Assembly: GCA_964036045.1 (NCBI GenBank)
Contig: OZ038392.1
Span: 26,707,663-26,771,662 of the forward strand
Length of the DNA stretch: 64,000 bases
DNA from: Eutreptiella sp. 'Long Island Sound 2002'
Taxonomy: Eukaryota > Euglenozoa > Euglenophyceae > Eutreptiales > Eutreptiaceae
Direction: 5' to 3'
Part shown: piece by piece, positions 9,970-19,453 of the stretch
Position numbering within the stretch: position 1 is the first letter of the stretch
How the letters are laid out: every line of letters begins with the position of its first letter
Notes under the pieces: generated by a model
Told to the model about the DNA's origin: nothing
The model's input: only the letters and a program-made list of their open reading frames with translations
Databases searched by the model: none
Translations under genes and position numbers: made by a program

Positions 9970-12900
9970 TCAAAGAGATGACACGTTGGACGAGTGTGAG
10001 GACGATTGTGAGTTTGTACTCGCGGGGGAGGGGGGGGCTGGTGCGAAGTACCTTGTTATGCGAGGAGAAGGGGCGGAAATGGGGGCGGAGGCGGCGAGGG
10101 GGGGTGCTGGTCTAGGGGGGGGAGGGAGGTTGAACATGTCCCTGATTGTGAGCGGCCGTTTGGGGGGCGGAGGCTCTGGCTGGGGTTGACTTGCGGTACC
10201 GCGTTTCAGTGATAGAGGCCGGACGGGCCTTGGGGGCTGGCGGCCGTGTTTTCGAGTTTTGGTGTGTGCCGCAGGAGATGGGGGGCGGGGGCGTTTTGGG
10301 GGCTTGTGTGCAACTTTGTCCGGGAGGGGGGGGGGAGGGTGGTAGGCGGGGGGGGGGCGTTGTTGGGCGGTGTGCGACGTGCTGTAGGGCGACCAGGGGC
10401 GTCCCCATGAGTTGGGGCCCGTAGGGGGGGTGAGCGGGGCTGGGGGGGGGTGGTCTTTTAGCCATTCCAGCGTGCGGTATAGGGCGCTGAGGAGCAGGGG
10501 AACACGATCCCCCAGGGCGAGTTTTAAGTCGTGACAGTGTGCTGGTTTTCTTCGGCCGGAGGGAGGGGTTGTGAGTTTGGTGTACAGCGTCATGGGAACA
10601 AGCCCCCGGACGAAATTGCGTCTCTCCCCCACGTGTGTGGTCGCGGACCACCATTGGGACACCACCGTGGTGAAGGGGGGGCGCCAGCATTGAATGTAGG
10701 ATTGGACCAGGTGTTCGCACGTTGGGCAGTGTGAGACGAAAGAGATAACATCCATCGGGTGCGGGTCGGGGCAAGCGTGGCAATGGCGAGGGCGCAAGTC
10801 GTCGTGGAAAGCAAATGGCGCCATGTTGAAATTTCCGGAGGACCATTTGAAAGGGAGGCCTTTGAACCACGAAGTGTGATTGTAAAAATGGAAGCCGGAC
10901 GGTGCGTGGATGTTTTCGTGTTTGTGGCGAGGGAGGAGATGCTTGATTGAGGTTGTAGTCAATTTGTGTATGACTGGGAGGGGGCCCCTGGATATGCACC
11001 CTATCGGGGGGGGGGGAAGGAGGGAGGGGTCCCAGACCATCACGTGGGCGGCCCACTTTGAGTAAGCATCTGAGATTTCATTCCCCACGAACCCGGCGTG
11101 CCCCTTGATCCACCCCCAACCCTGGATCATCCCTGGGCGTAGGGAACCCTGAATGGACTGGAGAGAGGATTCCCACGTGCCGGCTGGCGAGCGTGATGGG
11201 AGGCCTGGGGGGGTGTTCGGAGAGAGAACGGTGATAACGTGGAGGTTGTCCCCTAGCACGGCGAAGGTGAGGTGCGGGTGAGATGCAAGGGCCCACCGTA
11301 GGAACATAATAGCGGCCCAGAACTCCGATCCCTCTGATGACTGGTACGCGGACGTTTGGCACAGTACCCATCTGGAGCCATTTGGAAAAAACAGGGTGGC
11401 CGCCGATCCGTAGCCCAAGGCGCCCGCTGAGCCATCCAAGTACACCCATGTCGTGCCGGGGGACGATGCGAGGAGGAGGGCAAGGGCTGCTTCACAACCC
11501 CATTCTTCGAGGTCGTCGGGGTCAAGGGAGTGAGGTTCATCTGGGAGCCGGTACAGCTCGCCATGCAGTGACGAGTCGAGTAGGACCCCGCCGTATGGCC
11601 CGGGGGGGGGGTTGAGGATGTATTCTTGAGGGTGAAGAAGGGGGGGGGTGAGCAGTTCGTGGCGCCCCGCCAGTTGAGGGAGGACAGAAATGGCTGGGTT
11701 TTGAAAGGTGTATTCTTTCTCGTTGCGGCGGAGACCGGGGTTTTTGATGGTGTGGGTGGTGCCGTCCGAAAACTGGAGTGTGGCCGATTCTGAGTGCACT
11801 TCCGTGACTGTACCTAGGTGGAACCCCAGGTCCTGGGGCGTCCGTTTTAATCTGTTGCCGAACTTGCTGTATTGTGGTGCCGGCTTGGTGGGTAGGAACC
11901 GGATCTGGACTTTTTCTTTTGAGAGGAAAAGGGAGGGGGGGCAGGAGGCCCAGAGGCCGGTGCTGTGGTATCGGAAGCCTATGGCGTGGCATGCGTCCAT
12001 GATGGTGTCTTGGATTGGGTTGCGTGTGGTGGAGAGCATTGCTTCGGAAAAAGATTCGTTTGTCGAGGCCGGGCCGTCTCCGTTGAGGTACCTTATTGCG
12101 GTGTTTACCAGGGCCATGCAAATTGAAAAAGTGAAGTGGCGGAGTCCTAAGCCTCCCTGGTGGCGAGGGGTGTAGCGGGCCTTAGGGGAGACGAGGCGGG
12201 AGATCCTGTGGGCTCTGTCCGGGGAGGGGTCATGCGCAACATTTTGCCAGATCATGGCCTGAAGGGCCCCCAACTCGTTCAGGGCCAGGGGGTGTGCCAT
12301 GAGGCGGTAGGAAAGAATAGGGATGAGTTGGACGTTCACTAAGAGAATGTATTCCGAAAGGGTGAGCTGGAGGGGTTGGAGGGTTGTGAAAAATGAGCGT
12401 ATTTCCGACTTGGCCAATGCCAGTGTTTGTGCCTCATGGTTGGCGGTGAAGATGTATACCCCTAGGTATTTGTAGAAATTGTGTGGTTGCCCCGTCTTTT
12501 GGTTTGTTGTCGACAGGGGGGTGCCCGAGGGGGAGGTGAAGGTTCTGGGGGGAGCTGTTCCCATAGCGTGGATCTCGGTTTTGCTGAGGTTAAGGTCTAG
12601 ACCCCACTCCCTGGCGACCGTGTCGAAGAAGTTTAAAACTTGCTGTATGCGGTCCCCATTCTCTGATCGATAGAGGAGGTCGTCAACAAAGGCGTGGCCC
12701 GATTCGTGTGGGGAGGGGGGTGCAGTGACGTGGGACGGCAAGGCGAAGAGGAGTACATTCAGGTAGAGGCAGAAAAGGATTGGTGACATGGGGCATCCTT
12801 GCCGAACGCCTCTGGTTTGCAGGTGTGAGGAGTGGGTTTGACCTGACACCACTGGGAAGTCGCGAGGGGCACGGTACAAGGATTGAATGAGGTTTACAAG

Positions 12901-14883
12901 GGGCGTAGGAAAGTTCAGGCGGGATAGAACTGTGAAGAGGGTGGTGTGGGGGACGGAGTTAAAAGCCTTATTGAAATCAATGTAGAGGCTGTAGCTACCG
13001 ACCGATTCCCGAAACGTGGATAAGAGGTTGAAAATGTGGTCCTGGCATCTGCGGTTCGGAAGCCCGCCGAACTGGGTGGGGTGTATGATGGAATGTTCAA
13101 CGGCCGCTGCCAGTAGCTCTCGGTTGGCGTGTGTTGCAATTATTTTGTAAACGCTGTTCAGCAAGGCTATAGGCCTGTAATTTACCGGGTTCATCACGTC
13201 CCCTTTCTTAAAAAGCAAGATAATGTTGGCTTCGAGCCATTTCTCGGGAAACGGCCGGTGGAGGTAGTAGTTGCATACCTTCCAAATGAATTGTTGGATA
13301 GGGGGGGGGGAGACGTGCAAAGTGTAGTTGTTTGTGAAGTCCCGCCCCCCCGCCTTGTTGGGCTTGGACCTCTTAAGCGTGTTGCGTAACGATTCCCAGG
13401 TAATGTCAGGGAGGAGGCCGTGTTTTGTGGGTTCGGGGCAGGCGGGGGAGTGTGCGAGTAGGCGATCCACTAGAGTGTTCGGCGGTGCGTATTCGAGGCT
13501 GCCCCCCAGGGTGAGGAGTGTAGAAGAGAAAATAGAGCCCACTTCTTTGGGGGTGGAGACGAGCTGTGTGGTGCCCGGGCGCTTCAGCGTTATTTCACCT
13601 CGTTCCACGGGGTTGAGCGCCTCGTTGATGGTGCGTTTGATCCTAGTTTTCCTCACTAGGCACCGATGGATTTTGGTGGTTGCGGCCTTGTTCACTTTGG
13701 TTTCCCACTCCTTGACGAGTTTGTTGAGCGTGTCCATGGAAGCGGGGTAGTTGGGATGGCTGGGGGGGGGCAGGGTTTGCAGGGACTCTTTGATTTTCTT
13801 TACCAGAGCCGAGGAGGTAGGGCGTGACGGCGTGGTGATACTGTGGTAGCTGGTCGCCACTTCCTCCAGCACGACGTCTGTGAAAAGCTCGATGTCCGCC
13901 GAGGACAAGGACTCAAAGCGGGGGAGGGTAGACTCGCACCATCGCGCCAGGGGGGCAAGGGAGTCGTGGTGCTTGGAGCGTTCCCGCTCCGTCAGTTTTC
14001 GGAAAACTTTCCTCTTAGTTGTGGGAGCTTCGGTAAAAGGGTGAGGGGGGACTTGAGAGGTGTACGTGACTGGGTGGTGGTCTGACGTTTTGTCGTCGGT
14101 TTGGATGGTTGCAGAGGTGGGGGCAAAAAATTCCGAGGCCGCCGGGGAGAGCAAAATATGGTCAAGGCGGCTACTGCTTGCCCTGTACGGGGTGGGGTAT
14201 CGGGAGAAGGACCGCTCGGTCGGGTGAAAGTGCCGAAAGGTATCGATGAGGCGCGGCGGGTCGCTCGTGATCTGTCTGCGAAGCCACGGCCATTCGTTGT
14301 CCGTTTGGAGGTTCGATCCGTCTAGTTCAGGGCACATTATGCAATTGGTGTCCCCACCGAGGACGTGGTTAGGATACTGATGCATGAGTGGCCGTAGGAT
14401 GTTTTCAATTTTTGAGCGGTGGACGTCCGTGCTTGGGGCGTATACCGAGACCAGCAAGGTGGGCGGGGCCCCCGGGAGAGTGAGAACGGCTGCCGCCAGC
14501 ATCCCTTCTGTATCTAGTCGGGGAAGGGGGGTAACGAAGCGGGAGAGCCGGGGGGAACAGACCAAGACGGAACCATGCTCGCCTCTGGAGTGTTTGTCTT
14601 GGCTGATATTCGAAACGATGGTGGCTTTAGTGCCCGAACCGTAGGCGTATACGTGGGGGAGGATGGGGGCGTGATTGATTTCTTGGAGGAAGAGGATGTC
14701 GAAGTCGTTTTTGAGGTGTCGGAGAATTTGGCTGCTCACTATGGGTTTCTTCTGCAAGTTGTGGGATAGAAAACGCAGTTCTGAAGGGAGGGGTATGGGG
14801 GGGCGGTGAGGCCGTTGGTAACCCTTCCGTAGGCGCGTTTTGGATCTCGGGGGGGGCGGGATAGGGGGGGGCTGGGGGGGCAC
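9970..14883 (-). CDS. LINE ORF2: endonuclease, reverse transcriptase, RNase H
   Basis: The product nicks target DNA and copies the element RNA in place. Numbered from codon 14883, the APE-type endonuclease spans about residues 35-280, with N42, E68, Y148, D178/N180, D241 (RLDH) and SDHH 267-270. The RT spans about 540-830, with D636 in LYIDFNKAF, RQGCPMSP at 694-701 and FVDD at 732-735. The RNase H spans about 1145-1285, with D1150, E1187, D1212, H1262 and D1272, all present. A zinc-finger-like C1368-X2-C1371...H1385-C1386-X2-C1389 follows. A Pro-rich basic tail of about 200 residues ends the protein. The codon at 14883 is GTG. The frame is open upstream to a TGA at 15018-15016 and contains no ATG there, so the true start is unknown. 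The protein appears intact. Confidence 0.93.
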   Translation of the reverse strand: MPPQPPPIPPPPRSKTRLRKGYQRPHRPPIPLPSELRFLSHNLQKKPIVSSQILRHLKNDFDILFLQEINHAPILPHVYAYGSGTKATIVSNISQDKHSRGEHGSVLVCSPRLSRFVTPLPRLDTEGMLAAAVLTLPGAPPTLLVSVYAPSTDVHRSKIENILRPLMHQYPNHVLGGDTNCIMCPELDGSNLQTDNEWPWLRRQITSDPPRLIDTFRHFHPTERSFSRYPTPYRASSSRLDHILLSPAASEFFAPTSATIQTDDKTSDHHPVTYTSQVPPHPFTEAPTTKRKVFRKLTERERSKHHDSLAPLARWCESTLPRFESLSSADIELFTDVVLEEVATSYHSITTPSRPTSSALVKKIKESLQTLPPPSHPNYPASMDTLNKLVKEWETKVNKAATTKIHRCLVRKTRIKRTINEALNPVERGEITLKRPGTTQLVSTPKEVGSIFSSTLLTLGGSLEYAPPNTLVDRLLAHSPACPEPTKHGLLPDITWESLRNTLKRSKPNKAGGRDFTNNYTLHVSPPPIQQFIWKVCNYYLHRPFPEKWLEANIILLFKKGDVMNPVNYRPIALLNSVYKIIATHANRELLAAAVEHSIIHPTQFGGLPNRRCQDHIFNLLSTFRESVGSYSLYIDFNKAFNSVPHTTLFTVLSRLNFPTPLVNLIQSLYRAPRDFPVVSGQTHSSHLQTRGVRQGCPMSPILFCLYLNVLLFALPSHVTAPPSPHESGHAFVDDLLYRSENGDRIQQVLNFFDTVAREWGLDLNLSKTEIHAMGTAPPRTFTSPSGTPLSTTNQKTGQPHNFYKYLGVYIFTANHEAQTLALAKSEIRSFFTTLQPLQLTLSEYILLVNVQLIPILSYRLMAHPLALNELGALQAMIWQNVAHDPSPDRAHRISRLVSPKARYTPRHQGGLGLRHFTFSICMALVNTAIRYLNGDGPASTNESFSEAMLSTTRNPIQDTIMDACHAIGFRYHSTGLWASCPPSLFLSKEKVQIRFLPTKPAPQYSKFGNRLKRTPQDLGFHLGTVTEVHSESATLQFSDGTTHTIKNPGLRRNEKEYTFQNPAISVLPQLAGRHELLTPPLLHPQEYILNPPPGPYGGVLLDSSLHGELYRLPDEPHSLDPDDLEEWGCEAALALLLASSPGTTWVYLDGSAGALGYGSAATLFFPNGSRWVLCQTSAYQSSEGSEFWAAIMFLRWALASHPHLTFAVLGDNLHVITVLSPNTPPGLPSRSPAGTWESSLQSIQGSLRPGMIQGWGWIKGHAGFVGNEISDAYSKWAAHVMVWDPSLLPPPPIGCISRGPLPVIHKLTTTSIKHLLPRHKHENIHAPSGFHFYNHTSWFKGLPFKWSSGNFNMAPFAFHDDLRPRHCHACPDPHPMDVISFVSHCPTCEHLVQSYIQCWRPPFTTVVSQWWSATTHVGERRNFVRGLVPMTLYTKLTTPPSGRRKPAHCHDLKLALGDRVPLLLSALYRTLEWLKDHPPPAPLTPPTGPNSWGRPWSPYSTSHTAQQRPPPAYHPPPPLPDKVAHKPPKRPRPPSPAAHTKTRKHGRQPPRPVRPLSLKRGTASQPQPEPPPPKRPLTIRDMFNLPPPPRPAPPLAASAPISAPSPRITRYFAPAPPSPASTNSQSSSHSSNVSSL

Positions 14884-15100
14884 TGGGGAGCCGGGCTGGC
14901 TGGGCTGGCTAAGGCAAAGAAAGTGCTGAATTTGGTCGGCCGGTATCCCGGCCGAGGTGAGCTCGTCGTCTAGCCCCTTGCCTGTGATGGTGGAAGCCGT
15001 GACTGGGCCGGTGGTTCACTGAATCTTGGCCCCTTTGTGTTCAGGTAGAGGGGGCTGGACAGTGCAGGAGGCGGGTACCCGGCCCTCTGGCTTTCGTGGG
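14884..15100 (-). other. ORF1-ORF2 junction of the LINE
   Basis: ORF1 ends in TAA at 15103-15101. ORF2 is in a different frame and is open from just after TGA 15018-15016, with no ATG before the GTG at 14883. The open upstream part reads as plausible protein (GLDDELTSAGIPADQIQHFL). ORF2 may start at a non-ATG codon, by reinitiation after ORF1, or through a frameshift that cannot be placed by eye. Confidence 0.5.
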
Positions 15101-17530
15101 TTAGCTTGCCTGTGGTATGTGTCGGAGGATTAGAGCGAGGCGAGGGACGGTACGAGGGACGGTTAGCCCAAACACTTCGTCTTCTCTCCGTCGAGGTATA
15201 CCGTGGTGCCACTCATGGCGTGCGGCCCCCGTGAGGACCAGGAGAGAGCGGGCAAACAGGCGGATGCGAAAGGAGTCCCCGTTGGAGGGGTTCTTAAAGA
15301 ACATTGTGGTGTCCGATTGGGAACCAAAAATGGACACTGGGTCGCCTAGCAAGGGGTCGTCCCCGTGGTAGCCGATGCCCTCTCCCGGGAGATACATTGT
15401 GCCCGTGATTTGGTTGGGAGGAGGGTGTGAGAGGCCTAGCCGCTCCAGCGCGGCATTGTAGGTTTGGAGGATGGAGGAAAACTCTTCCGGGATGAGGGAC
15501 GTGGCGGCGACTTTGCTCGGGCCGAGGTATGCGTGGCCGAAGTGTTGGACTGAGCGCCCGTGGTACTTCTCCCACGTGTTGTCGTGGAGAATCTTTTTTA
15601 CCGTTTCCTCTTGGCTTTCGGAGAATACGTCGCGGACGTAATAAAAACCAGCGGGGAGGCGGGGGTCGATTTGAATATCCGAGGCGGGGGTGGGGGCACC
15701 GTGGTCGGGGGGTAGGAGGGTGGTCGCCTCGCCTCCTAGTGGAGCAAGCAGCGGGACGCTGGTCTCGGACATCTCTTCGATGCGGCTTGGTCCCGGCGTT
15801 GGCGTAGCGGCGCCGGCGTCCTCCGGTGCCGCGTTCCACTCGCTGATGCGCTCAGTCAGCCCCGTAGCGGGCCTTTCACGAAGGGCGGTGACAAGTTGGG
15901 ACACGAAGGCCGTGGACCCCAAGGCGGCCCCCGCTTGGAGGCGCTGCACTATGGGTTGCTCGTGCTCGGCCACATCCGGGTCTTGAGCGGGGAGGATCTT
16001 CTCGAGGGCGATGAGGTTGCGGTGTAGTGGGGCAAAGGCAGCGTCTCCATATTTGAAATCATGCGCTAGCAGCGCGGATTCCCCCTTTTCGTAGACCACG
16101 AGGTAGGCTTGTTGGTGTTCGTAGGGAGGCCGCGTGGGCTCGAACGACACGTACGGGCCAAGAAACCCCGCTTGGACGCGCAAGTCGAGAGCGTGCGCCG
16201 ATCTTGGGGCCACTAGGAGCACGGCGGTCTTCGGGGCCTTAGATGAGTCGTATGAGGGCGGGGCCGGCGTCGCGTGGGCTCGCTCGGGGGCGCCCGAAGG
16301 CGCGGACCTCGCGTTGCCGTCGGATCGTGACGAGAACCGCACTAATTGCCCATCTATGCCATGAAAGAGGACAATGCCGCATGAGTGGAAGAAGCGGATA
16401 GCTAACGTTTGGACACCGGTCTTCATGACGTCGCACGGCGCGTGAGTGGTGTCAATCGCCACGACCAAGGAATCTTTAGACCGGAACATCGCTCCTAGGG
16501 GCGGTGAGGCGCCCCGTCCACCGGGCAGGTTGGCGATCATCATGGTGAGCATTTCCGGAGCTTGTAGGTCTTTGTTTCTTTCCTTTCGGTCCCTAGCGAT
16601 CACGGCTCGATACACTTCGGTAGTCGGCAAAGCGTGCATGTCCATTGCAAGGAGTTCTCCGGTGAGGAATTGGGCGCACTCTCGGACCTTAAACATGAGC
16701 TCGTCGGCAAAGCGAGATGGGAGTTCCCAATCAAACCGGTAGTAGGCCCAATGCGGGCTCTCGGAAGGGACTATGTGGCCAAACGGGTAGTAGGCATTTT
16801 TGGTGTTCACCGATACGTTTGCTAGCGCGGGGACAAACATTTCGTTCATTAACTTCATGAAAGCACGGGCGTCTCCAATTTTGCGTTGCCTTGGTTTAGT
16901 TTTATCTCTCTCTTCCGGCGGCGAAGGCTCAATGTGATCAAGGAATTCTATGCTCACCTCAAAACGTAGTGTTTTGTGCAACCGGAGGTCTCGCACCGTT
17001 GGATGGGCGTGCTTGGCGGCGAAGCGGAAAGGTTCAAACTTAAAATTGATGTCTTCATATCGGCACCCGTCAAAGGAAGAGGTGTTTAGGAGCAAGGCAA
17101 CATACGGCATCGTTTGATGGCCGCTCGTGCGGAACTCGTAGGAGTCTTTGCCGTCCCTTTTGACCTTGTAGGCGTCCCGGAGTTGCGCCCCGTGCATACA
17201 TATCACGCTAGAAATGTACGGAAGAAGAGGAAAAAGGGCGGAAGTTGAGCCTAGCATGCGAAAGGTGGCGGCAACCACTTGAGCGTCCCACGCCGGAATA
17301 ACGAACCATCCTTTGAGGTCTTTGTTCTCTTCTTTGGCTTTATCTAGCACGGTTCTTAATTGTTTAGCCCACGGGGTGGCGGTGGGTGGAGACTCCTTGG
17401 CTTCGGCTTGGGAATAGTCCAACTCATACGGCTTTAGGTAGAAACGCTTGTGCTTGAACAAAAGCTTTTCGAGCTCAGTGTAGTTATTGTGCGCAACGGA
17501 AGAGACCCTACCTCGATCTAGAATTTCCGT
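15101..17530 (-). CDS. LINE ORF1 with C-terminal AlkB-like Fe(II)/2-oxoglutarate dioxygenase (partial 5')
   Basis: The frame is open for about 809 codons, from the 5' junction of the insertion to TAA at 15101. The first codons are not a start, so the N-terminus is probably missing. Residues below are numbered from codon 17461. Residues 1-590 have no domain I recognise. Residues 599-786 (15667-15104) match the AlkB fold: opening LPAGFYYVRDVFSESQEE, then N683 and Y690 in an N-x6-Y context, LPGEGIGYHGD with H699 and D701, LLVLTGAARHEWHHGI with H753, and RLALILRH with R774 and R780. These are the iron (H, D, H) and 2-oxoglutarate (R) ligands of the family. AlkB proteins demethylate nucleic acids. 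Here a role in clearing methyl lesions or marks from element RNA or cDNA is an inference. Confidence 0.88.
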   Translation of the reverse strand, partial: TEILDRGRVSSVAHNNYTELEKLLFKHKRFYLKPYELDYSQAEAKESPPTATPWAKQLRTVLDKAKEENKDLKGWFVIPAWDAQVVAATFRMLGSTSALFPLLPYISSVICMHGAQLRDAYKVKRDGKDSYEFRTSGHQTMPYVALLLNTSSFDGCRYEDINFKFEPFRFAAKHAHPTVRDLRLHKTLRFEVSIEFLDHIEPSPPEERDKTKPRQRKIGDARAFMKLMNEMFVPALANVSVNTKNAYYPFGHIVPSESPHWAYYRFDWELPSRFADELMFKVRECAQFLTGELLAMDMHALPTTEVYRAVIARDRKERNKDLQAPEMLTMMIANLPGGRGASPPLGAMFRSKDSLVVAIDTTHAPCDVMKTGVQTLAIRFFHSCGIVLFHGIDGQLVRFSSRSDGNARSAPSGAPERAHATPAPPSYDSSKAPKTAVLLVAPRSAHALDLRVQAGFLGPYVSFEPTRPPYEHQQAYLVVYEKGESALLAHDFKYGDAAFAPLHRNLIALEKILPAQDPDVAEHEQPIVQRLQAGAALGSTAFVSQLVTALRERPATGLTERISEWNAAPEDAGAATPTPGPSRIEEMSETSVPLLAPLGGEATTLLPPDHGAPTPASDIQIDPRLPAGFYYVRDVFSESQEETVKKILHDNTWEKYHGRSVQHFGHAYLGPSKVAATSLIPEEFSSILQTYNAALERLGLSHPPPNQITGTMYLPGEGIGYHGDDPLLGDPVSIFGSQSDTTMFFKNPSNGDSFRIRLFARSLLVLTGAARHEWHHGIPRRREDEVFGLTVPRTVPRLALILRHIPQAS

Positions 17531-17531
17531 G

Positions 17532-18205
17532 GATCAGTAGCGTCAGCGCCAACTCGACCGAGTCGAGCGCTGGATCCGTTCTCGGCGCCGAACTACAGTC
17601 AATCGGCATACGCTGGAAGCTCGAAAGGAAAAGGAGGCCCCTCCTTGAAAGGAGGCAAGGGAGCGTCCGGATGGCTCGACAGTTCTTGGACATCGAGGCC
17701 GAACACCTGGACATCGAGGCCCAACACATCCAGGAACGAACCGTCGTGGGGAAGAGAGCCGAACACCTCCAACAACAACAACGAGGACACTGCCCCCAAC
17801 GACGAGTCATGGGTCGACCAATCATGGCTGTCGAACGCCCCGAGAACGCAAGCTACCACTCAAACGAACCAGTTAAATTCCTACTCTGAACAAGACGACG
17901 ACGATGAAGACTATGGAGATCTACCCGATCCCTGGGCCGACGATGAGGATTATACGTATGCCACACAGAGTTGGTCGACGCCAGTGCCCTGTTACGATAC
18001 TGTTCTGAAACCAGAATCGCTGTGGCAGCCATATAATCTGCAACAATACAACCTTGAAGTCCAGACCATCGAAGAACTCCGGCACCTGGGCACGTCCCGA
18101 ATGAAGCCACCCTACAGATTTGGGACGCACGAATACGATGCACTTGCGACAGAGTACATCAAGCTCGACCCGCAGGTGCTCACCATCGCGTCGAGTGCCA
18201 TGGCT
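17532..18205. repeat. 674-bp target-site duplication of the LINE, right copy
   Basis: This is the second copy of 8906-9579 with the same length. It continues without a break into the rest of the gypsy extra ORF at 18206, showing that this was the original sequence into which the LINE inserted. Confidence 0.93.
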
Positions 18206-19453
18206 GGTCAACGAAGAGGTCACGTATTCCTGAGCGAATGCCATGCAGCAGTTGTGACGAGTACGAACGCTGCTATCAACGAATTGCGCAAAATCATCGA
18301 CATTGACAGCTGGGGTCGAACAGCGCCGGTCCCCTACGAGACGATGCGAAGCGCGCCTGACACATCCTTCGATGAACATGGGAATGCTGGTGGCACGCCG
18401 AGCTACCAGTGGTACACAAAGATCGAAGTGGCTTGTCAGAACTTTCGAAAGACCCTCGTCGACTGGCGGCAATGCAACGAAGAGCTCGACTGGGGATTCA
18501 GGAACAATCTCTCCAAGCACGACCTGCCCAATCAAATTATGCGCCTGAACCGCATGCATCGAGAGATCTCAGGAATCCATGACCTGATGCACGTTGCCGA
18601 TGGAATCGAGGTAATCTTCAGGTACCGACGTCTCTGGACAGCGGACAAGATGCGTCAAGCAGCACCCGTTGCCGTTTACGATCCTTGGGCTCGTTCGAGA
18701 CCTCCAGAAGGTTTGCCAGACGAACAGCTGGCTGTTCGAAGACCGAACCCCCTTTCTCGCATACAAGGTCGACTTGCTTCTTCGACGACACCAATTGCGA
18801 GGCCTACAAGGTACCACTCGACTTGGGTACAAACGATATGGGTGCGCTCCACATCGAACATCGGACCTTATAGTCCAACTCCAGGAGTACTATCGACTAG
18901 GAGAATCGACCGGACCGGAGTTTTGATTGCTGACACACCGTGGTGGCGAGTCAATACGCGAACTGGTCAGTTCTATCACAGCATGGCCGCTGGTACTGGT
19001 TCGAAGCAAACCTATCGATGGTTCACCGGTCGACATGACGCGTTCTCCTTCAGGGTCACCAATCGGATGGATTTGTGGAACGAGGTTGTTTGGAGACCGT
19101 CGAACCTTTGGGATTTTTATGCGACCAAGGCACAAACATTGGGACCGGGACAATTCCCAGCACTTGCCCGTGAACATGTCTTCGTATTCCAGTACAAGTC
19201 CCCAATCGACGGCCGGCCCGGTGATCCCAACCTTCGATTGCTCAACCATCGATCTGGTATCCTGATTCAGAAGCGTGCCCTCGAAAGCGACATTCTTCGA
19301 CACTACACGGGTCATGACACCTTCAAGTTCATGCCTGGCGTCGAGACGCTGAAGGAAGTGCAGGAAGTATGTCGAGTCCAGGTGGTCGCTCGTCCACATT
19401 CGAGTGGGGCACAGACTGCTGAAGCGACAGTCGAAATGCCAGGTAATGGCTGA
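18206..19453 (+). pseudogene. Extra 3' ORF of the gypsy element, second part (after the LINE)
   Basis: This continues the frame of 8809-9579. The first section (to about 18665) is rich in Arg, His and Trp and reads like an ordered globular protein. Between about 18669 and 18926 another frame (LGLVRDLQKVCQTNSW ...) reads more naturally and uses the CGA/TCG codon style of this element, so two compensating frameshifts are likely in this copy. After 18926 the original frame is again convincing (TPWWRVNTRTGQFYHS). No match to a known family was recognised. The ORF ends TGA at 19451-19453. Confidence 0.5.

Larger units (their letters stand above)
9580..17531 (-). mobile_element. LINE (non-LTR retrotransposon), 5'-truncated, with AlkB-bearing ORF1
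   Basis: A 7952-bp minus-strand insertion lies inside the extra ORF of the gypsy element. It carries ORF1 (C-terminal AlkB-like dioxygenase), ORF2 (APE-type endonuclease, RT, RNase H, Cys/His zinc finger), a 3' UTR of about 390 nt, and a short A-tail (seven Ts on the plus strand at 9579-9585, the first shared with the duplication). ORF1 stays open right up to the 5' junction with no start codon before it, so the copy probably lacks its true 5' end. The flanking 674-bp duplications appear identical, whereas the host LTRs differ by about 5 percent. The LINE therefore arrived much later. Its clade is uncertain; the RNase H after RT points to the I, R1, Tad or L1-with-RNase-H groups. Confidence 0.92.

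Noticed and set aside
11708-14085. Several plus-strand ORFs of 60-155 codons
   Set aside because: They lie antisense to LINE ORF2, which is intact with catalytic motifs. None has motifs of its own.
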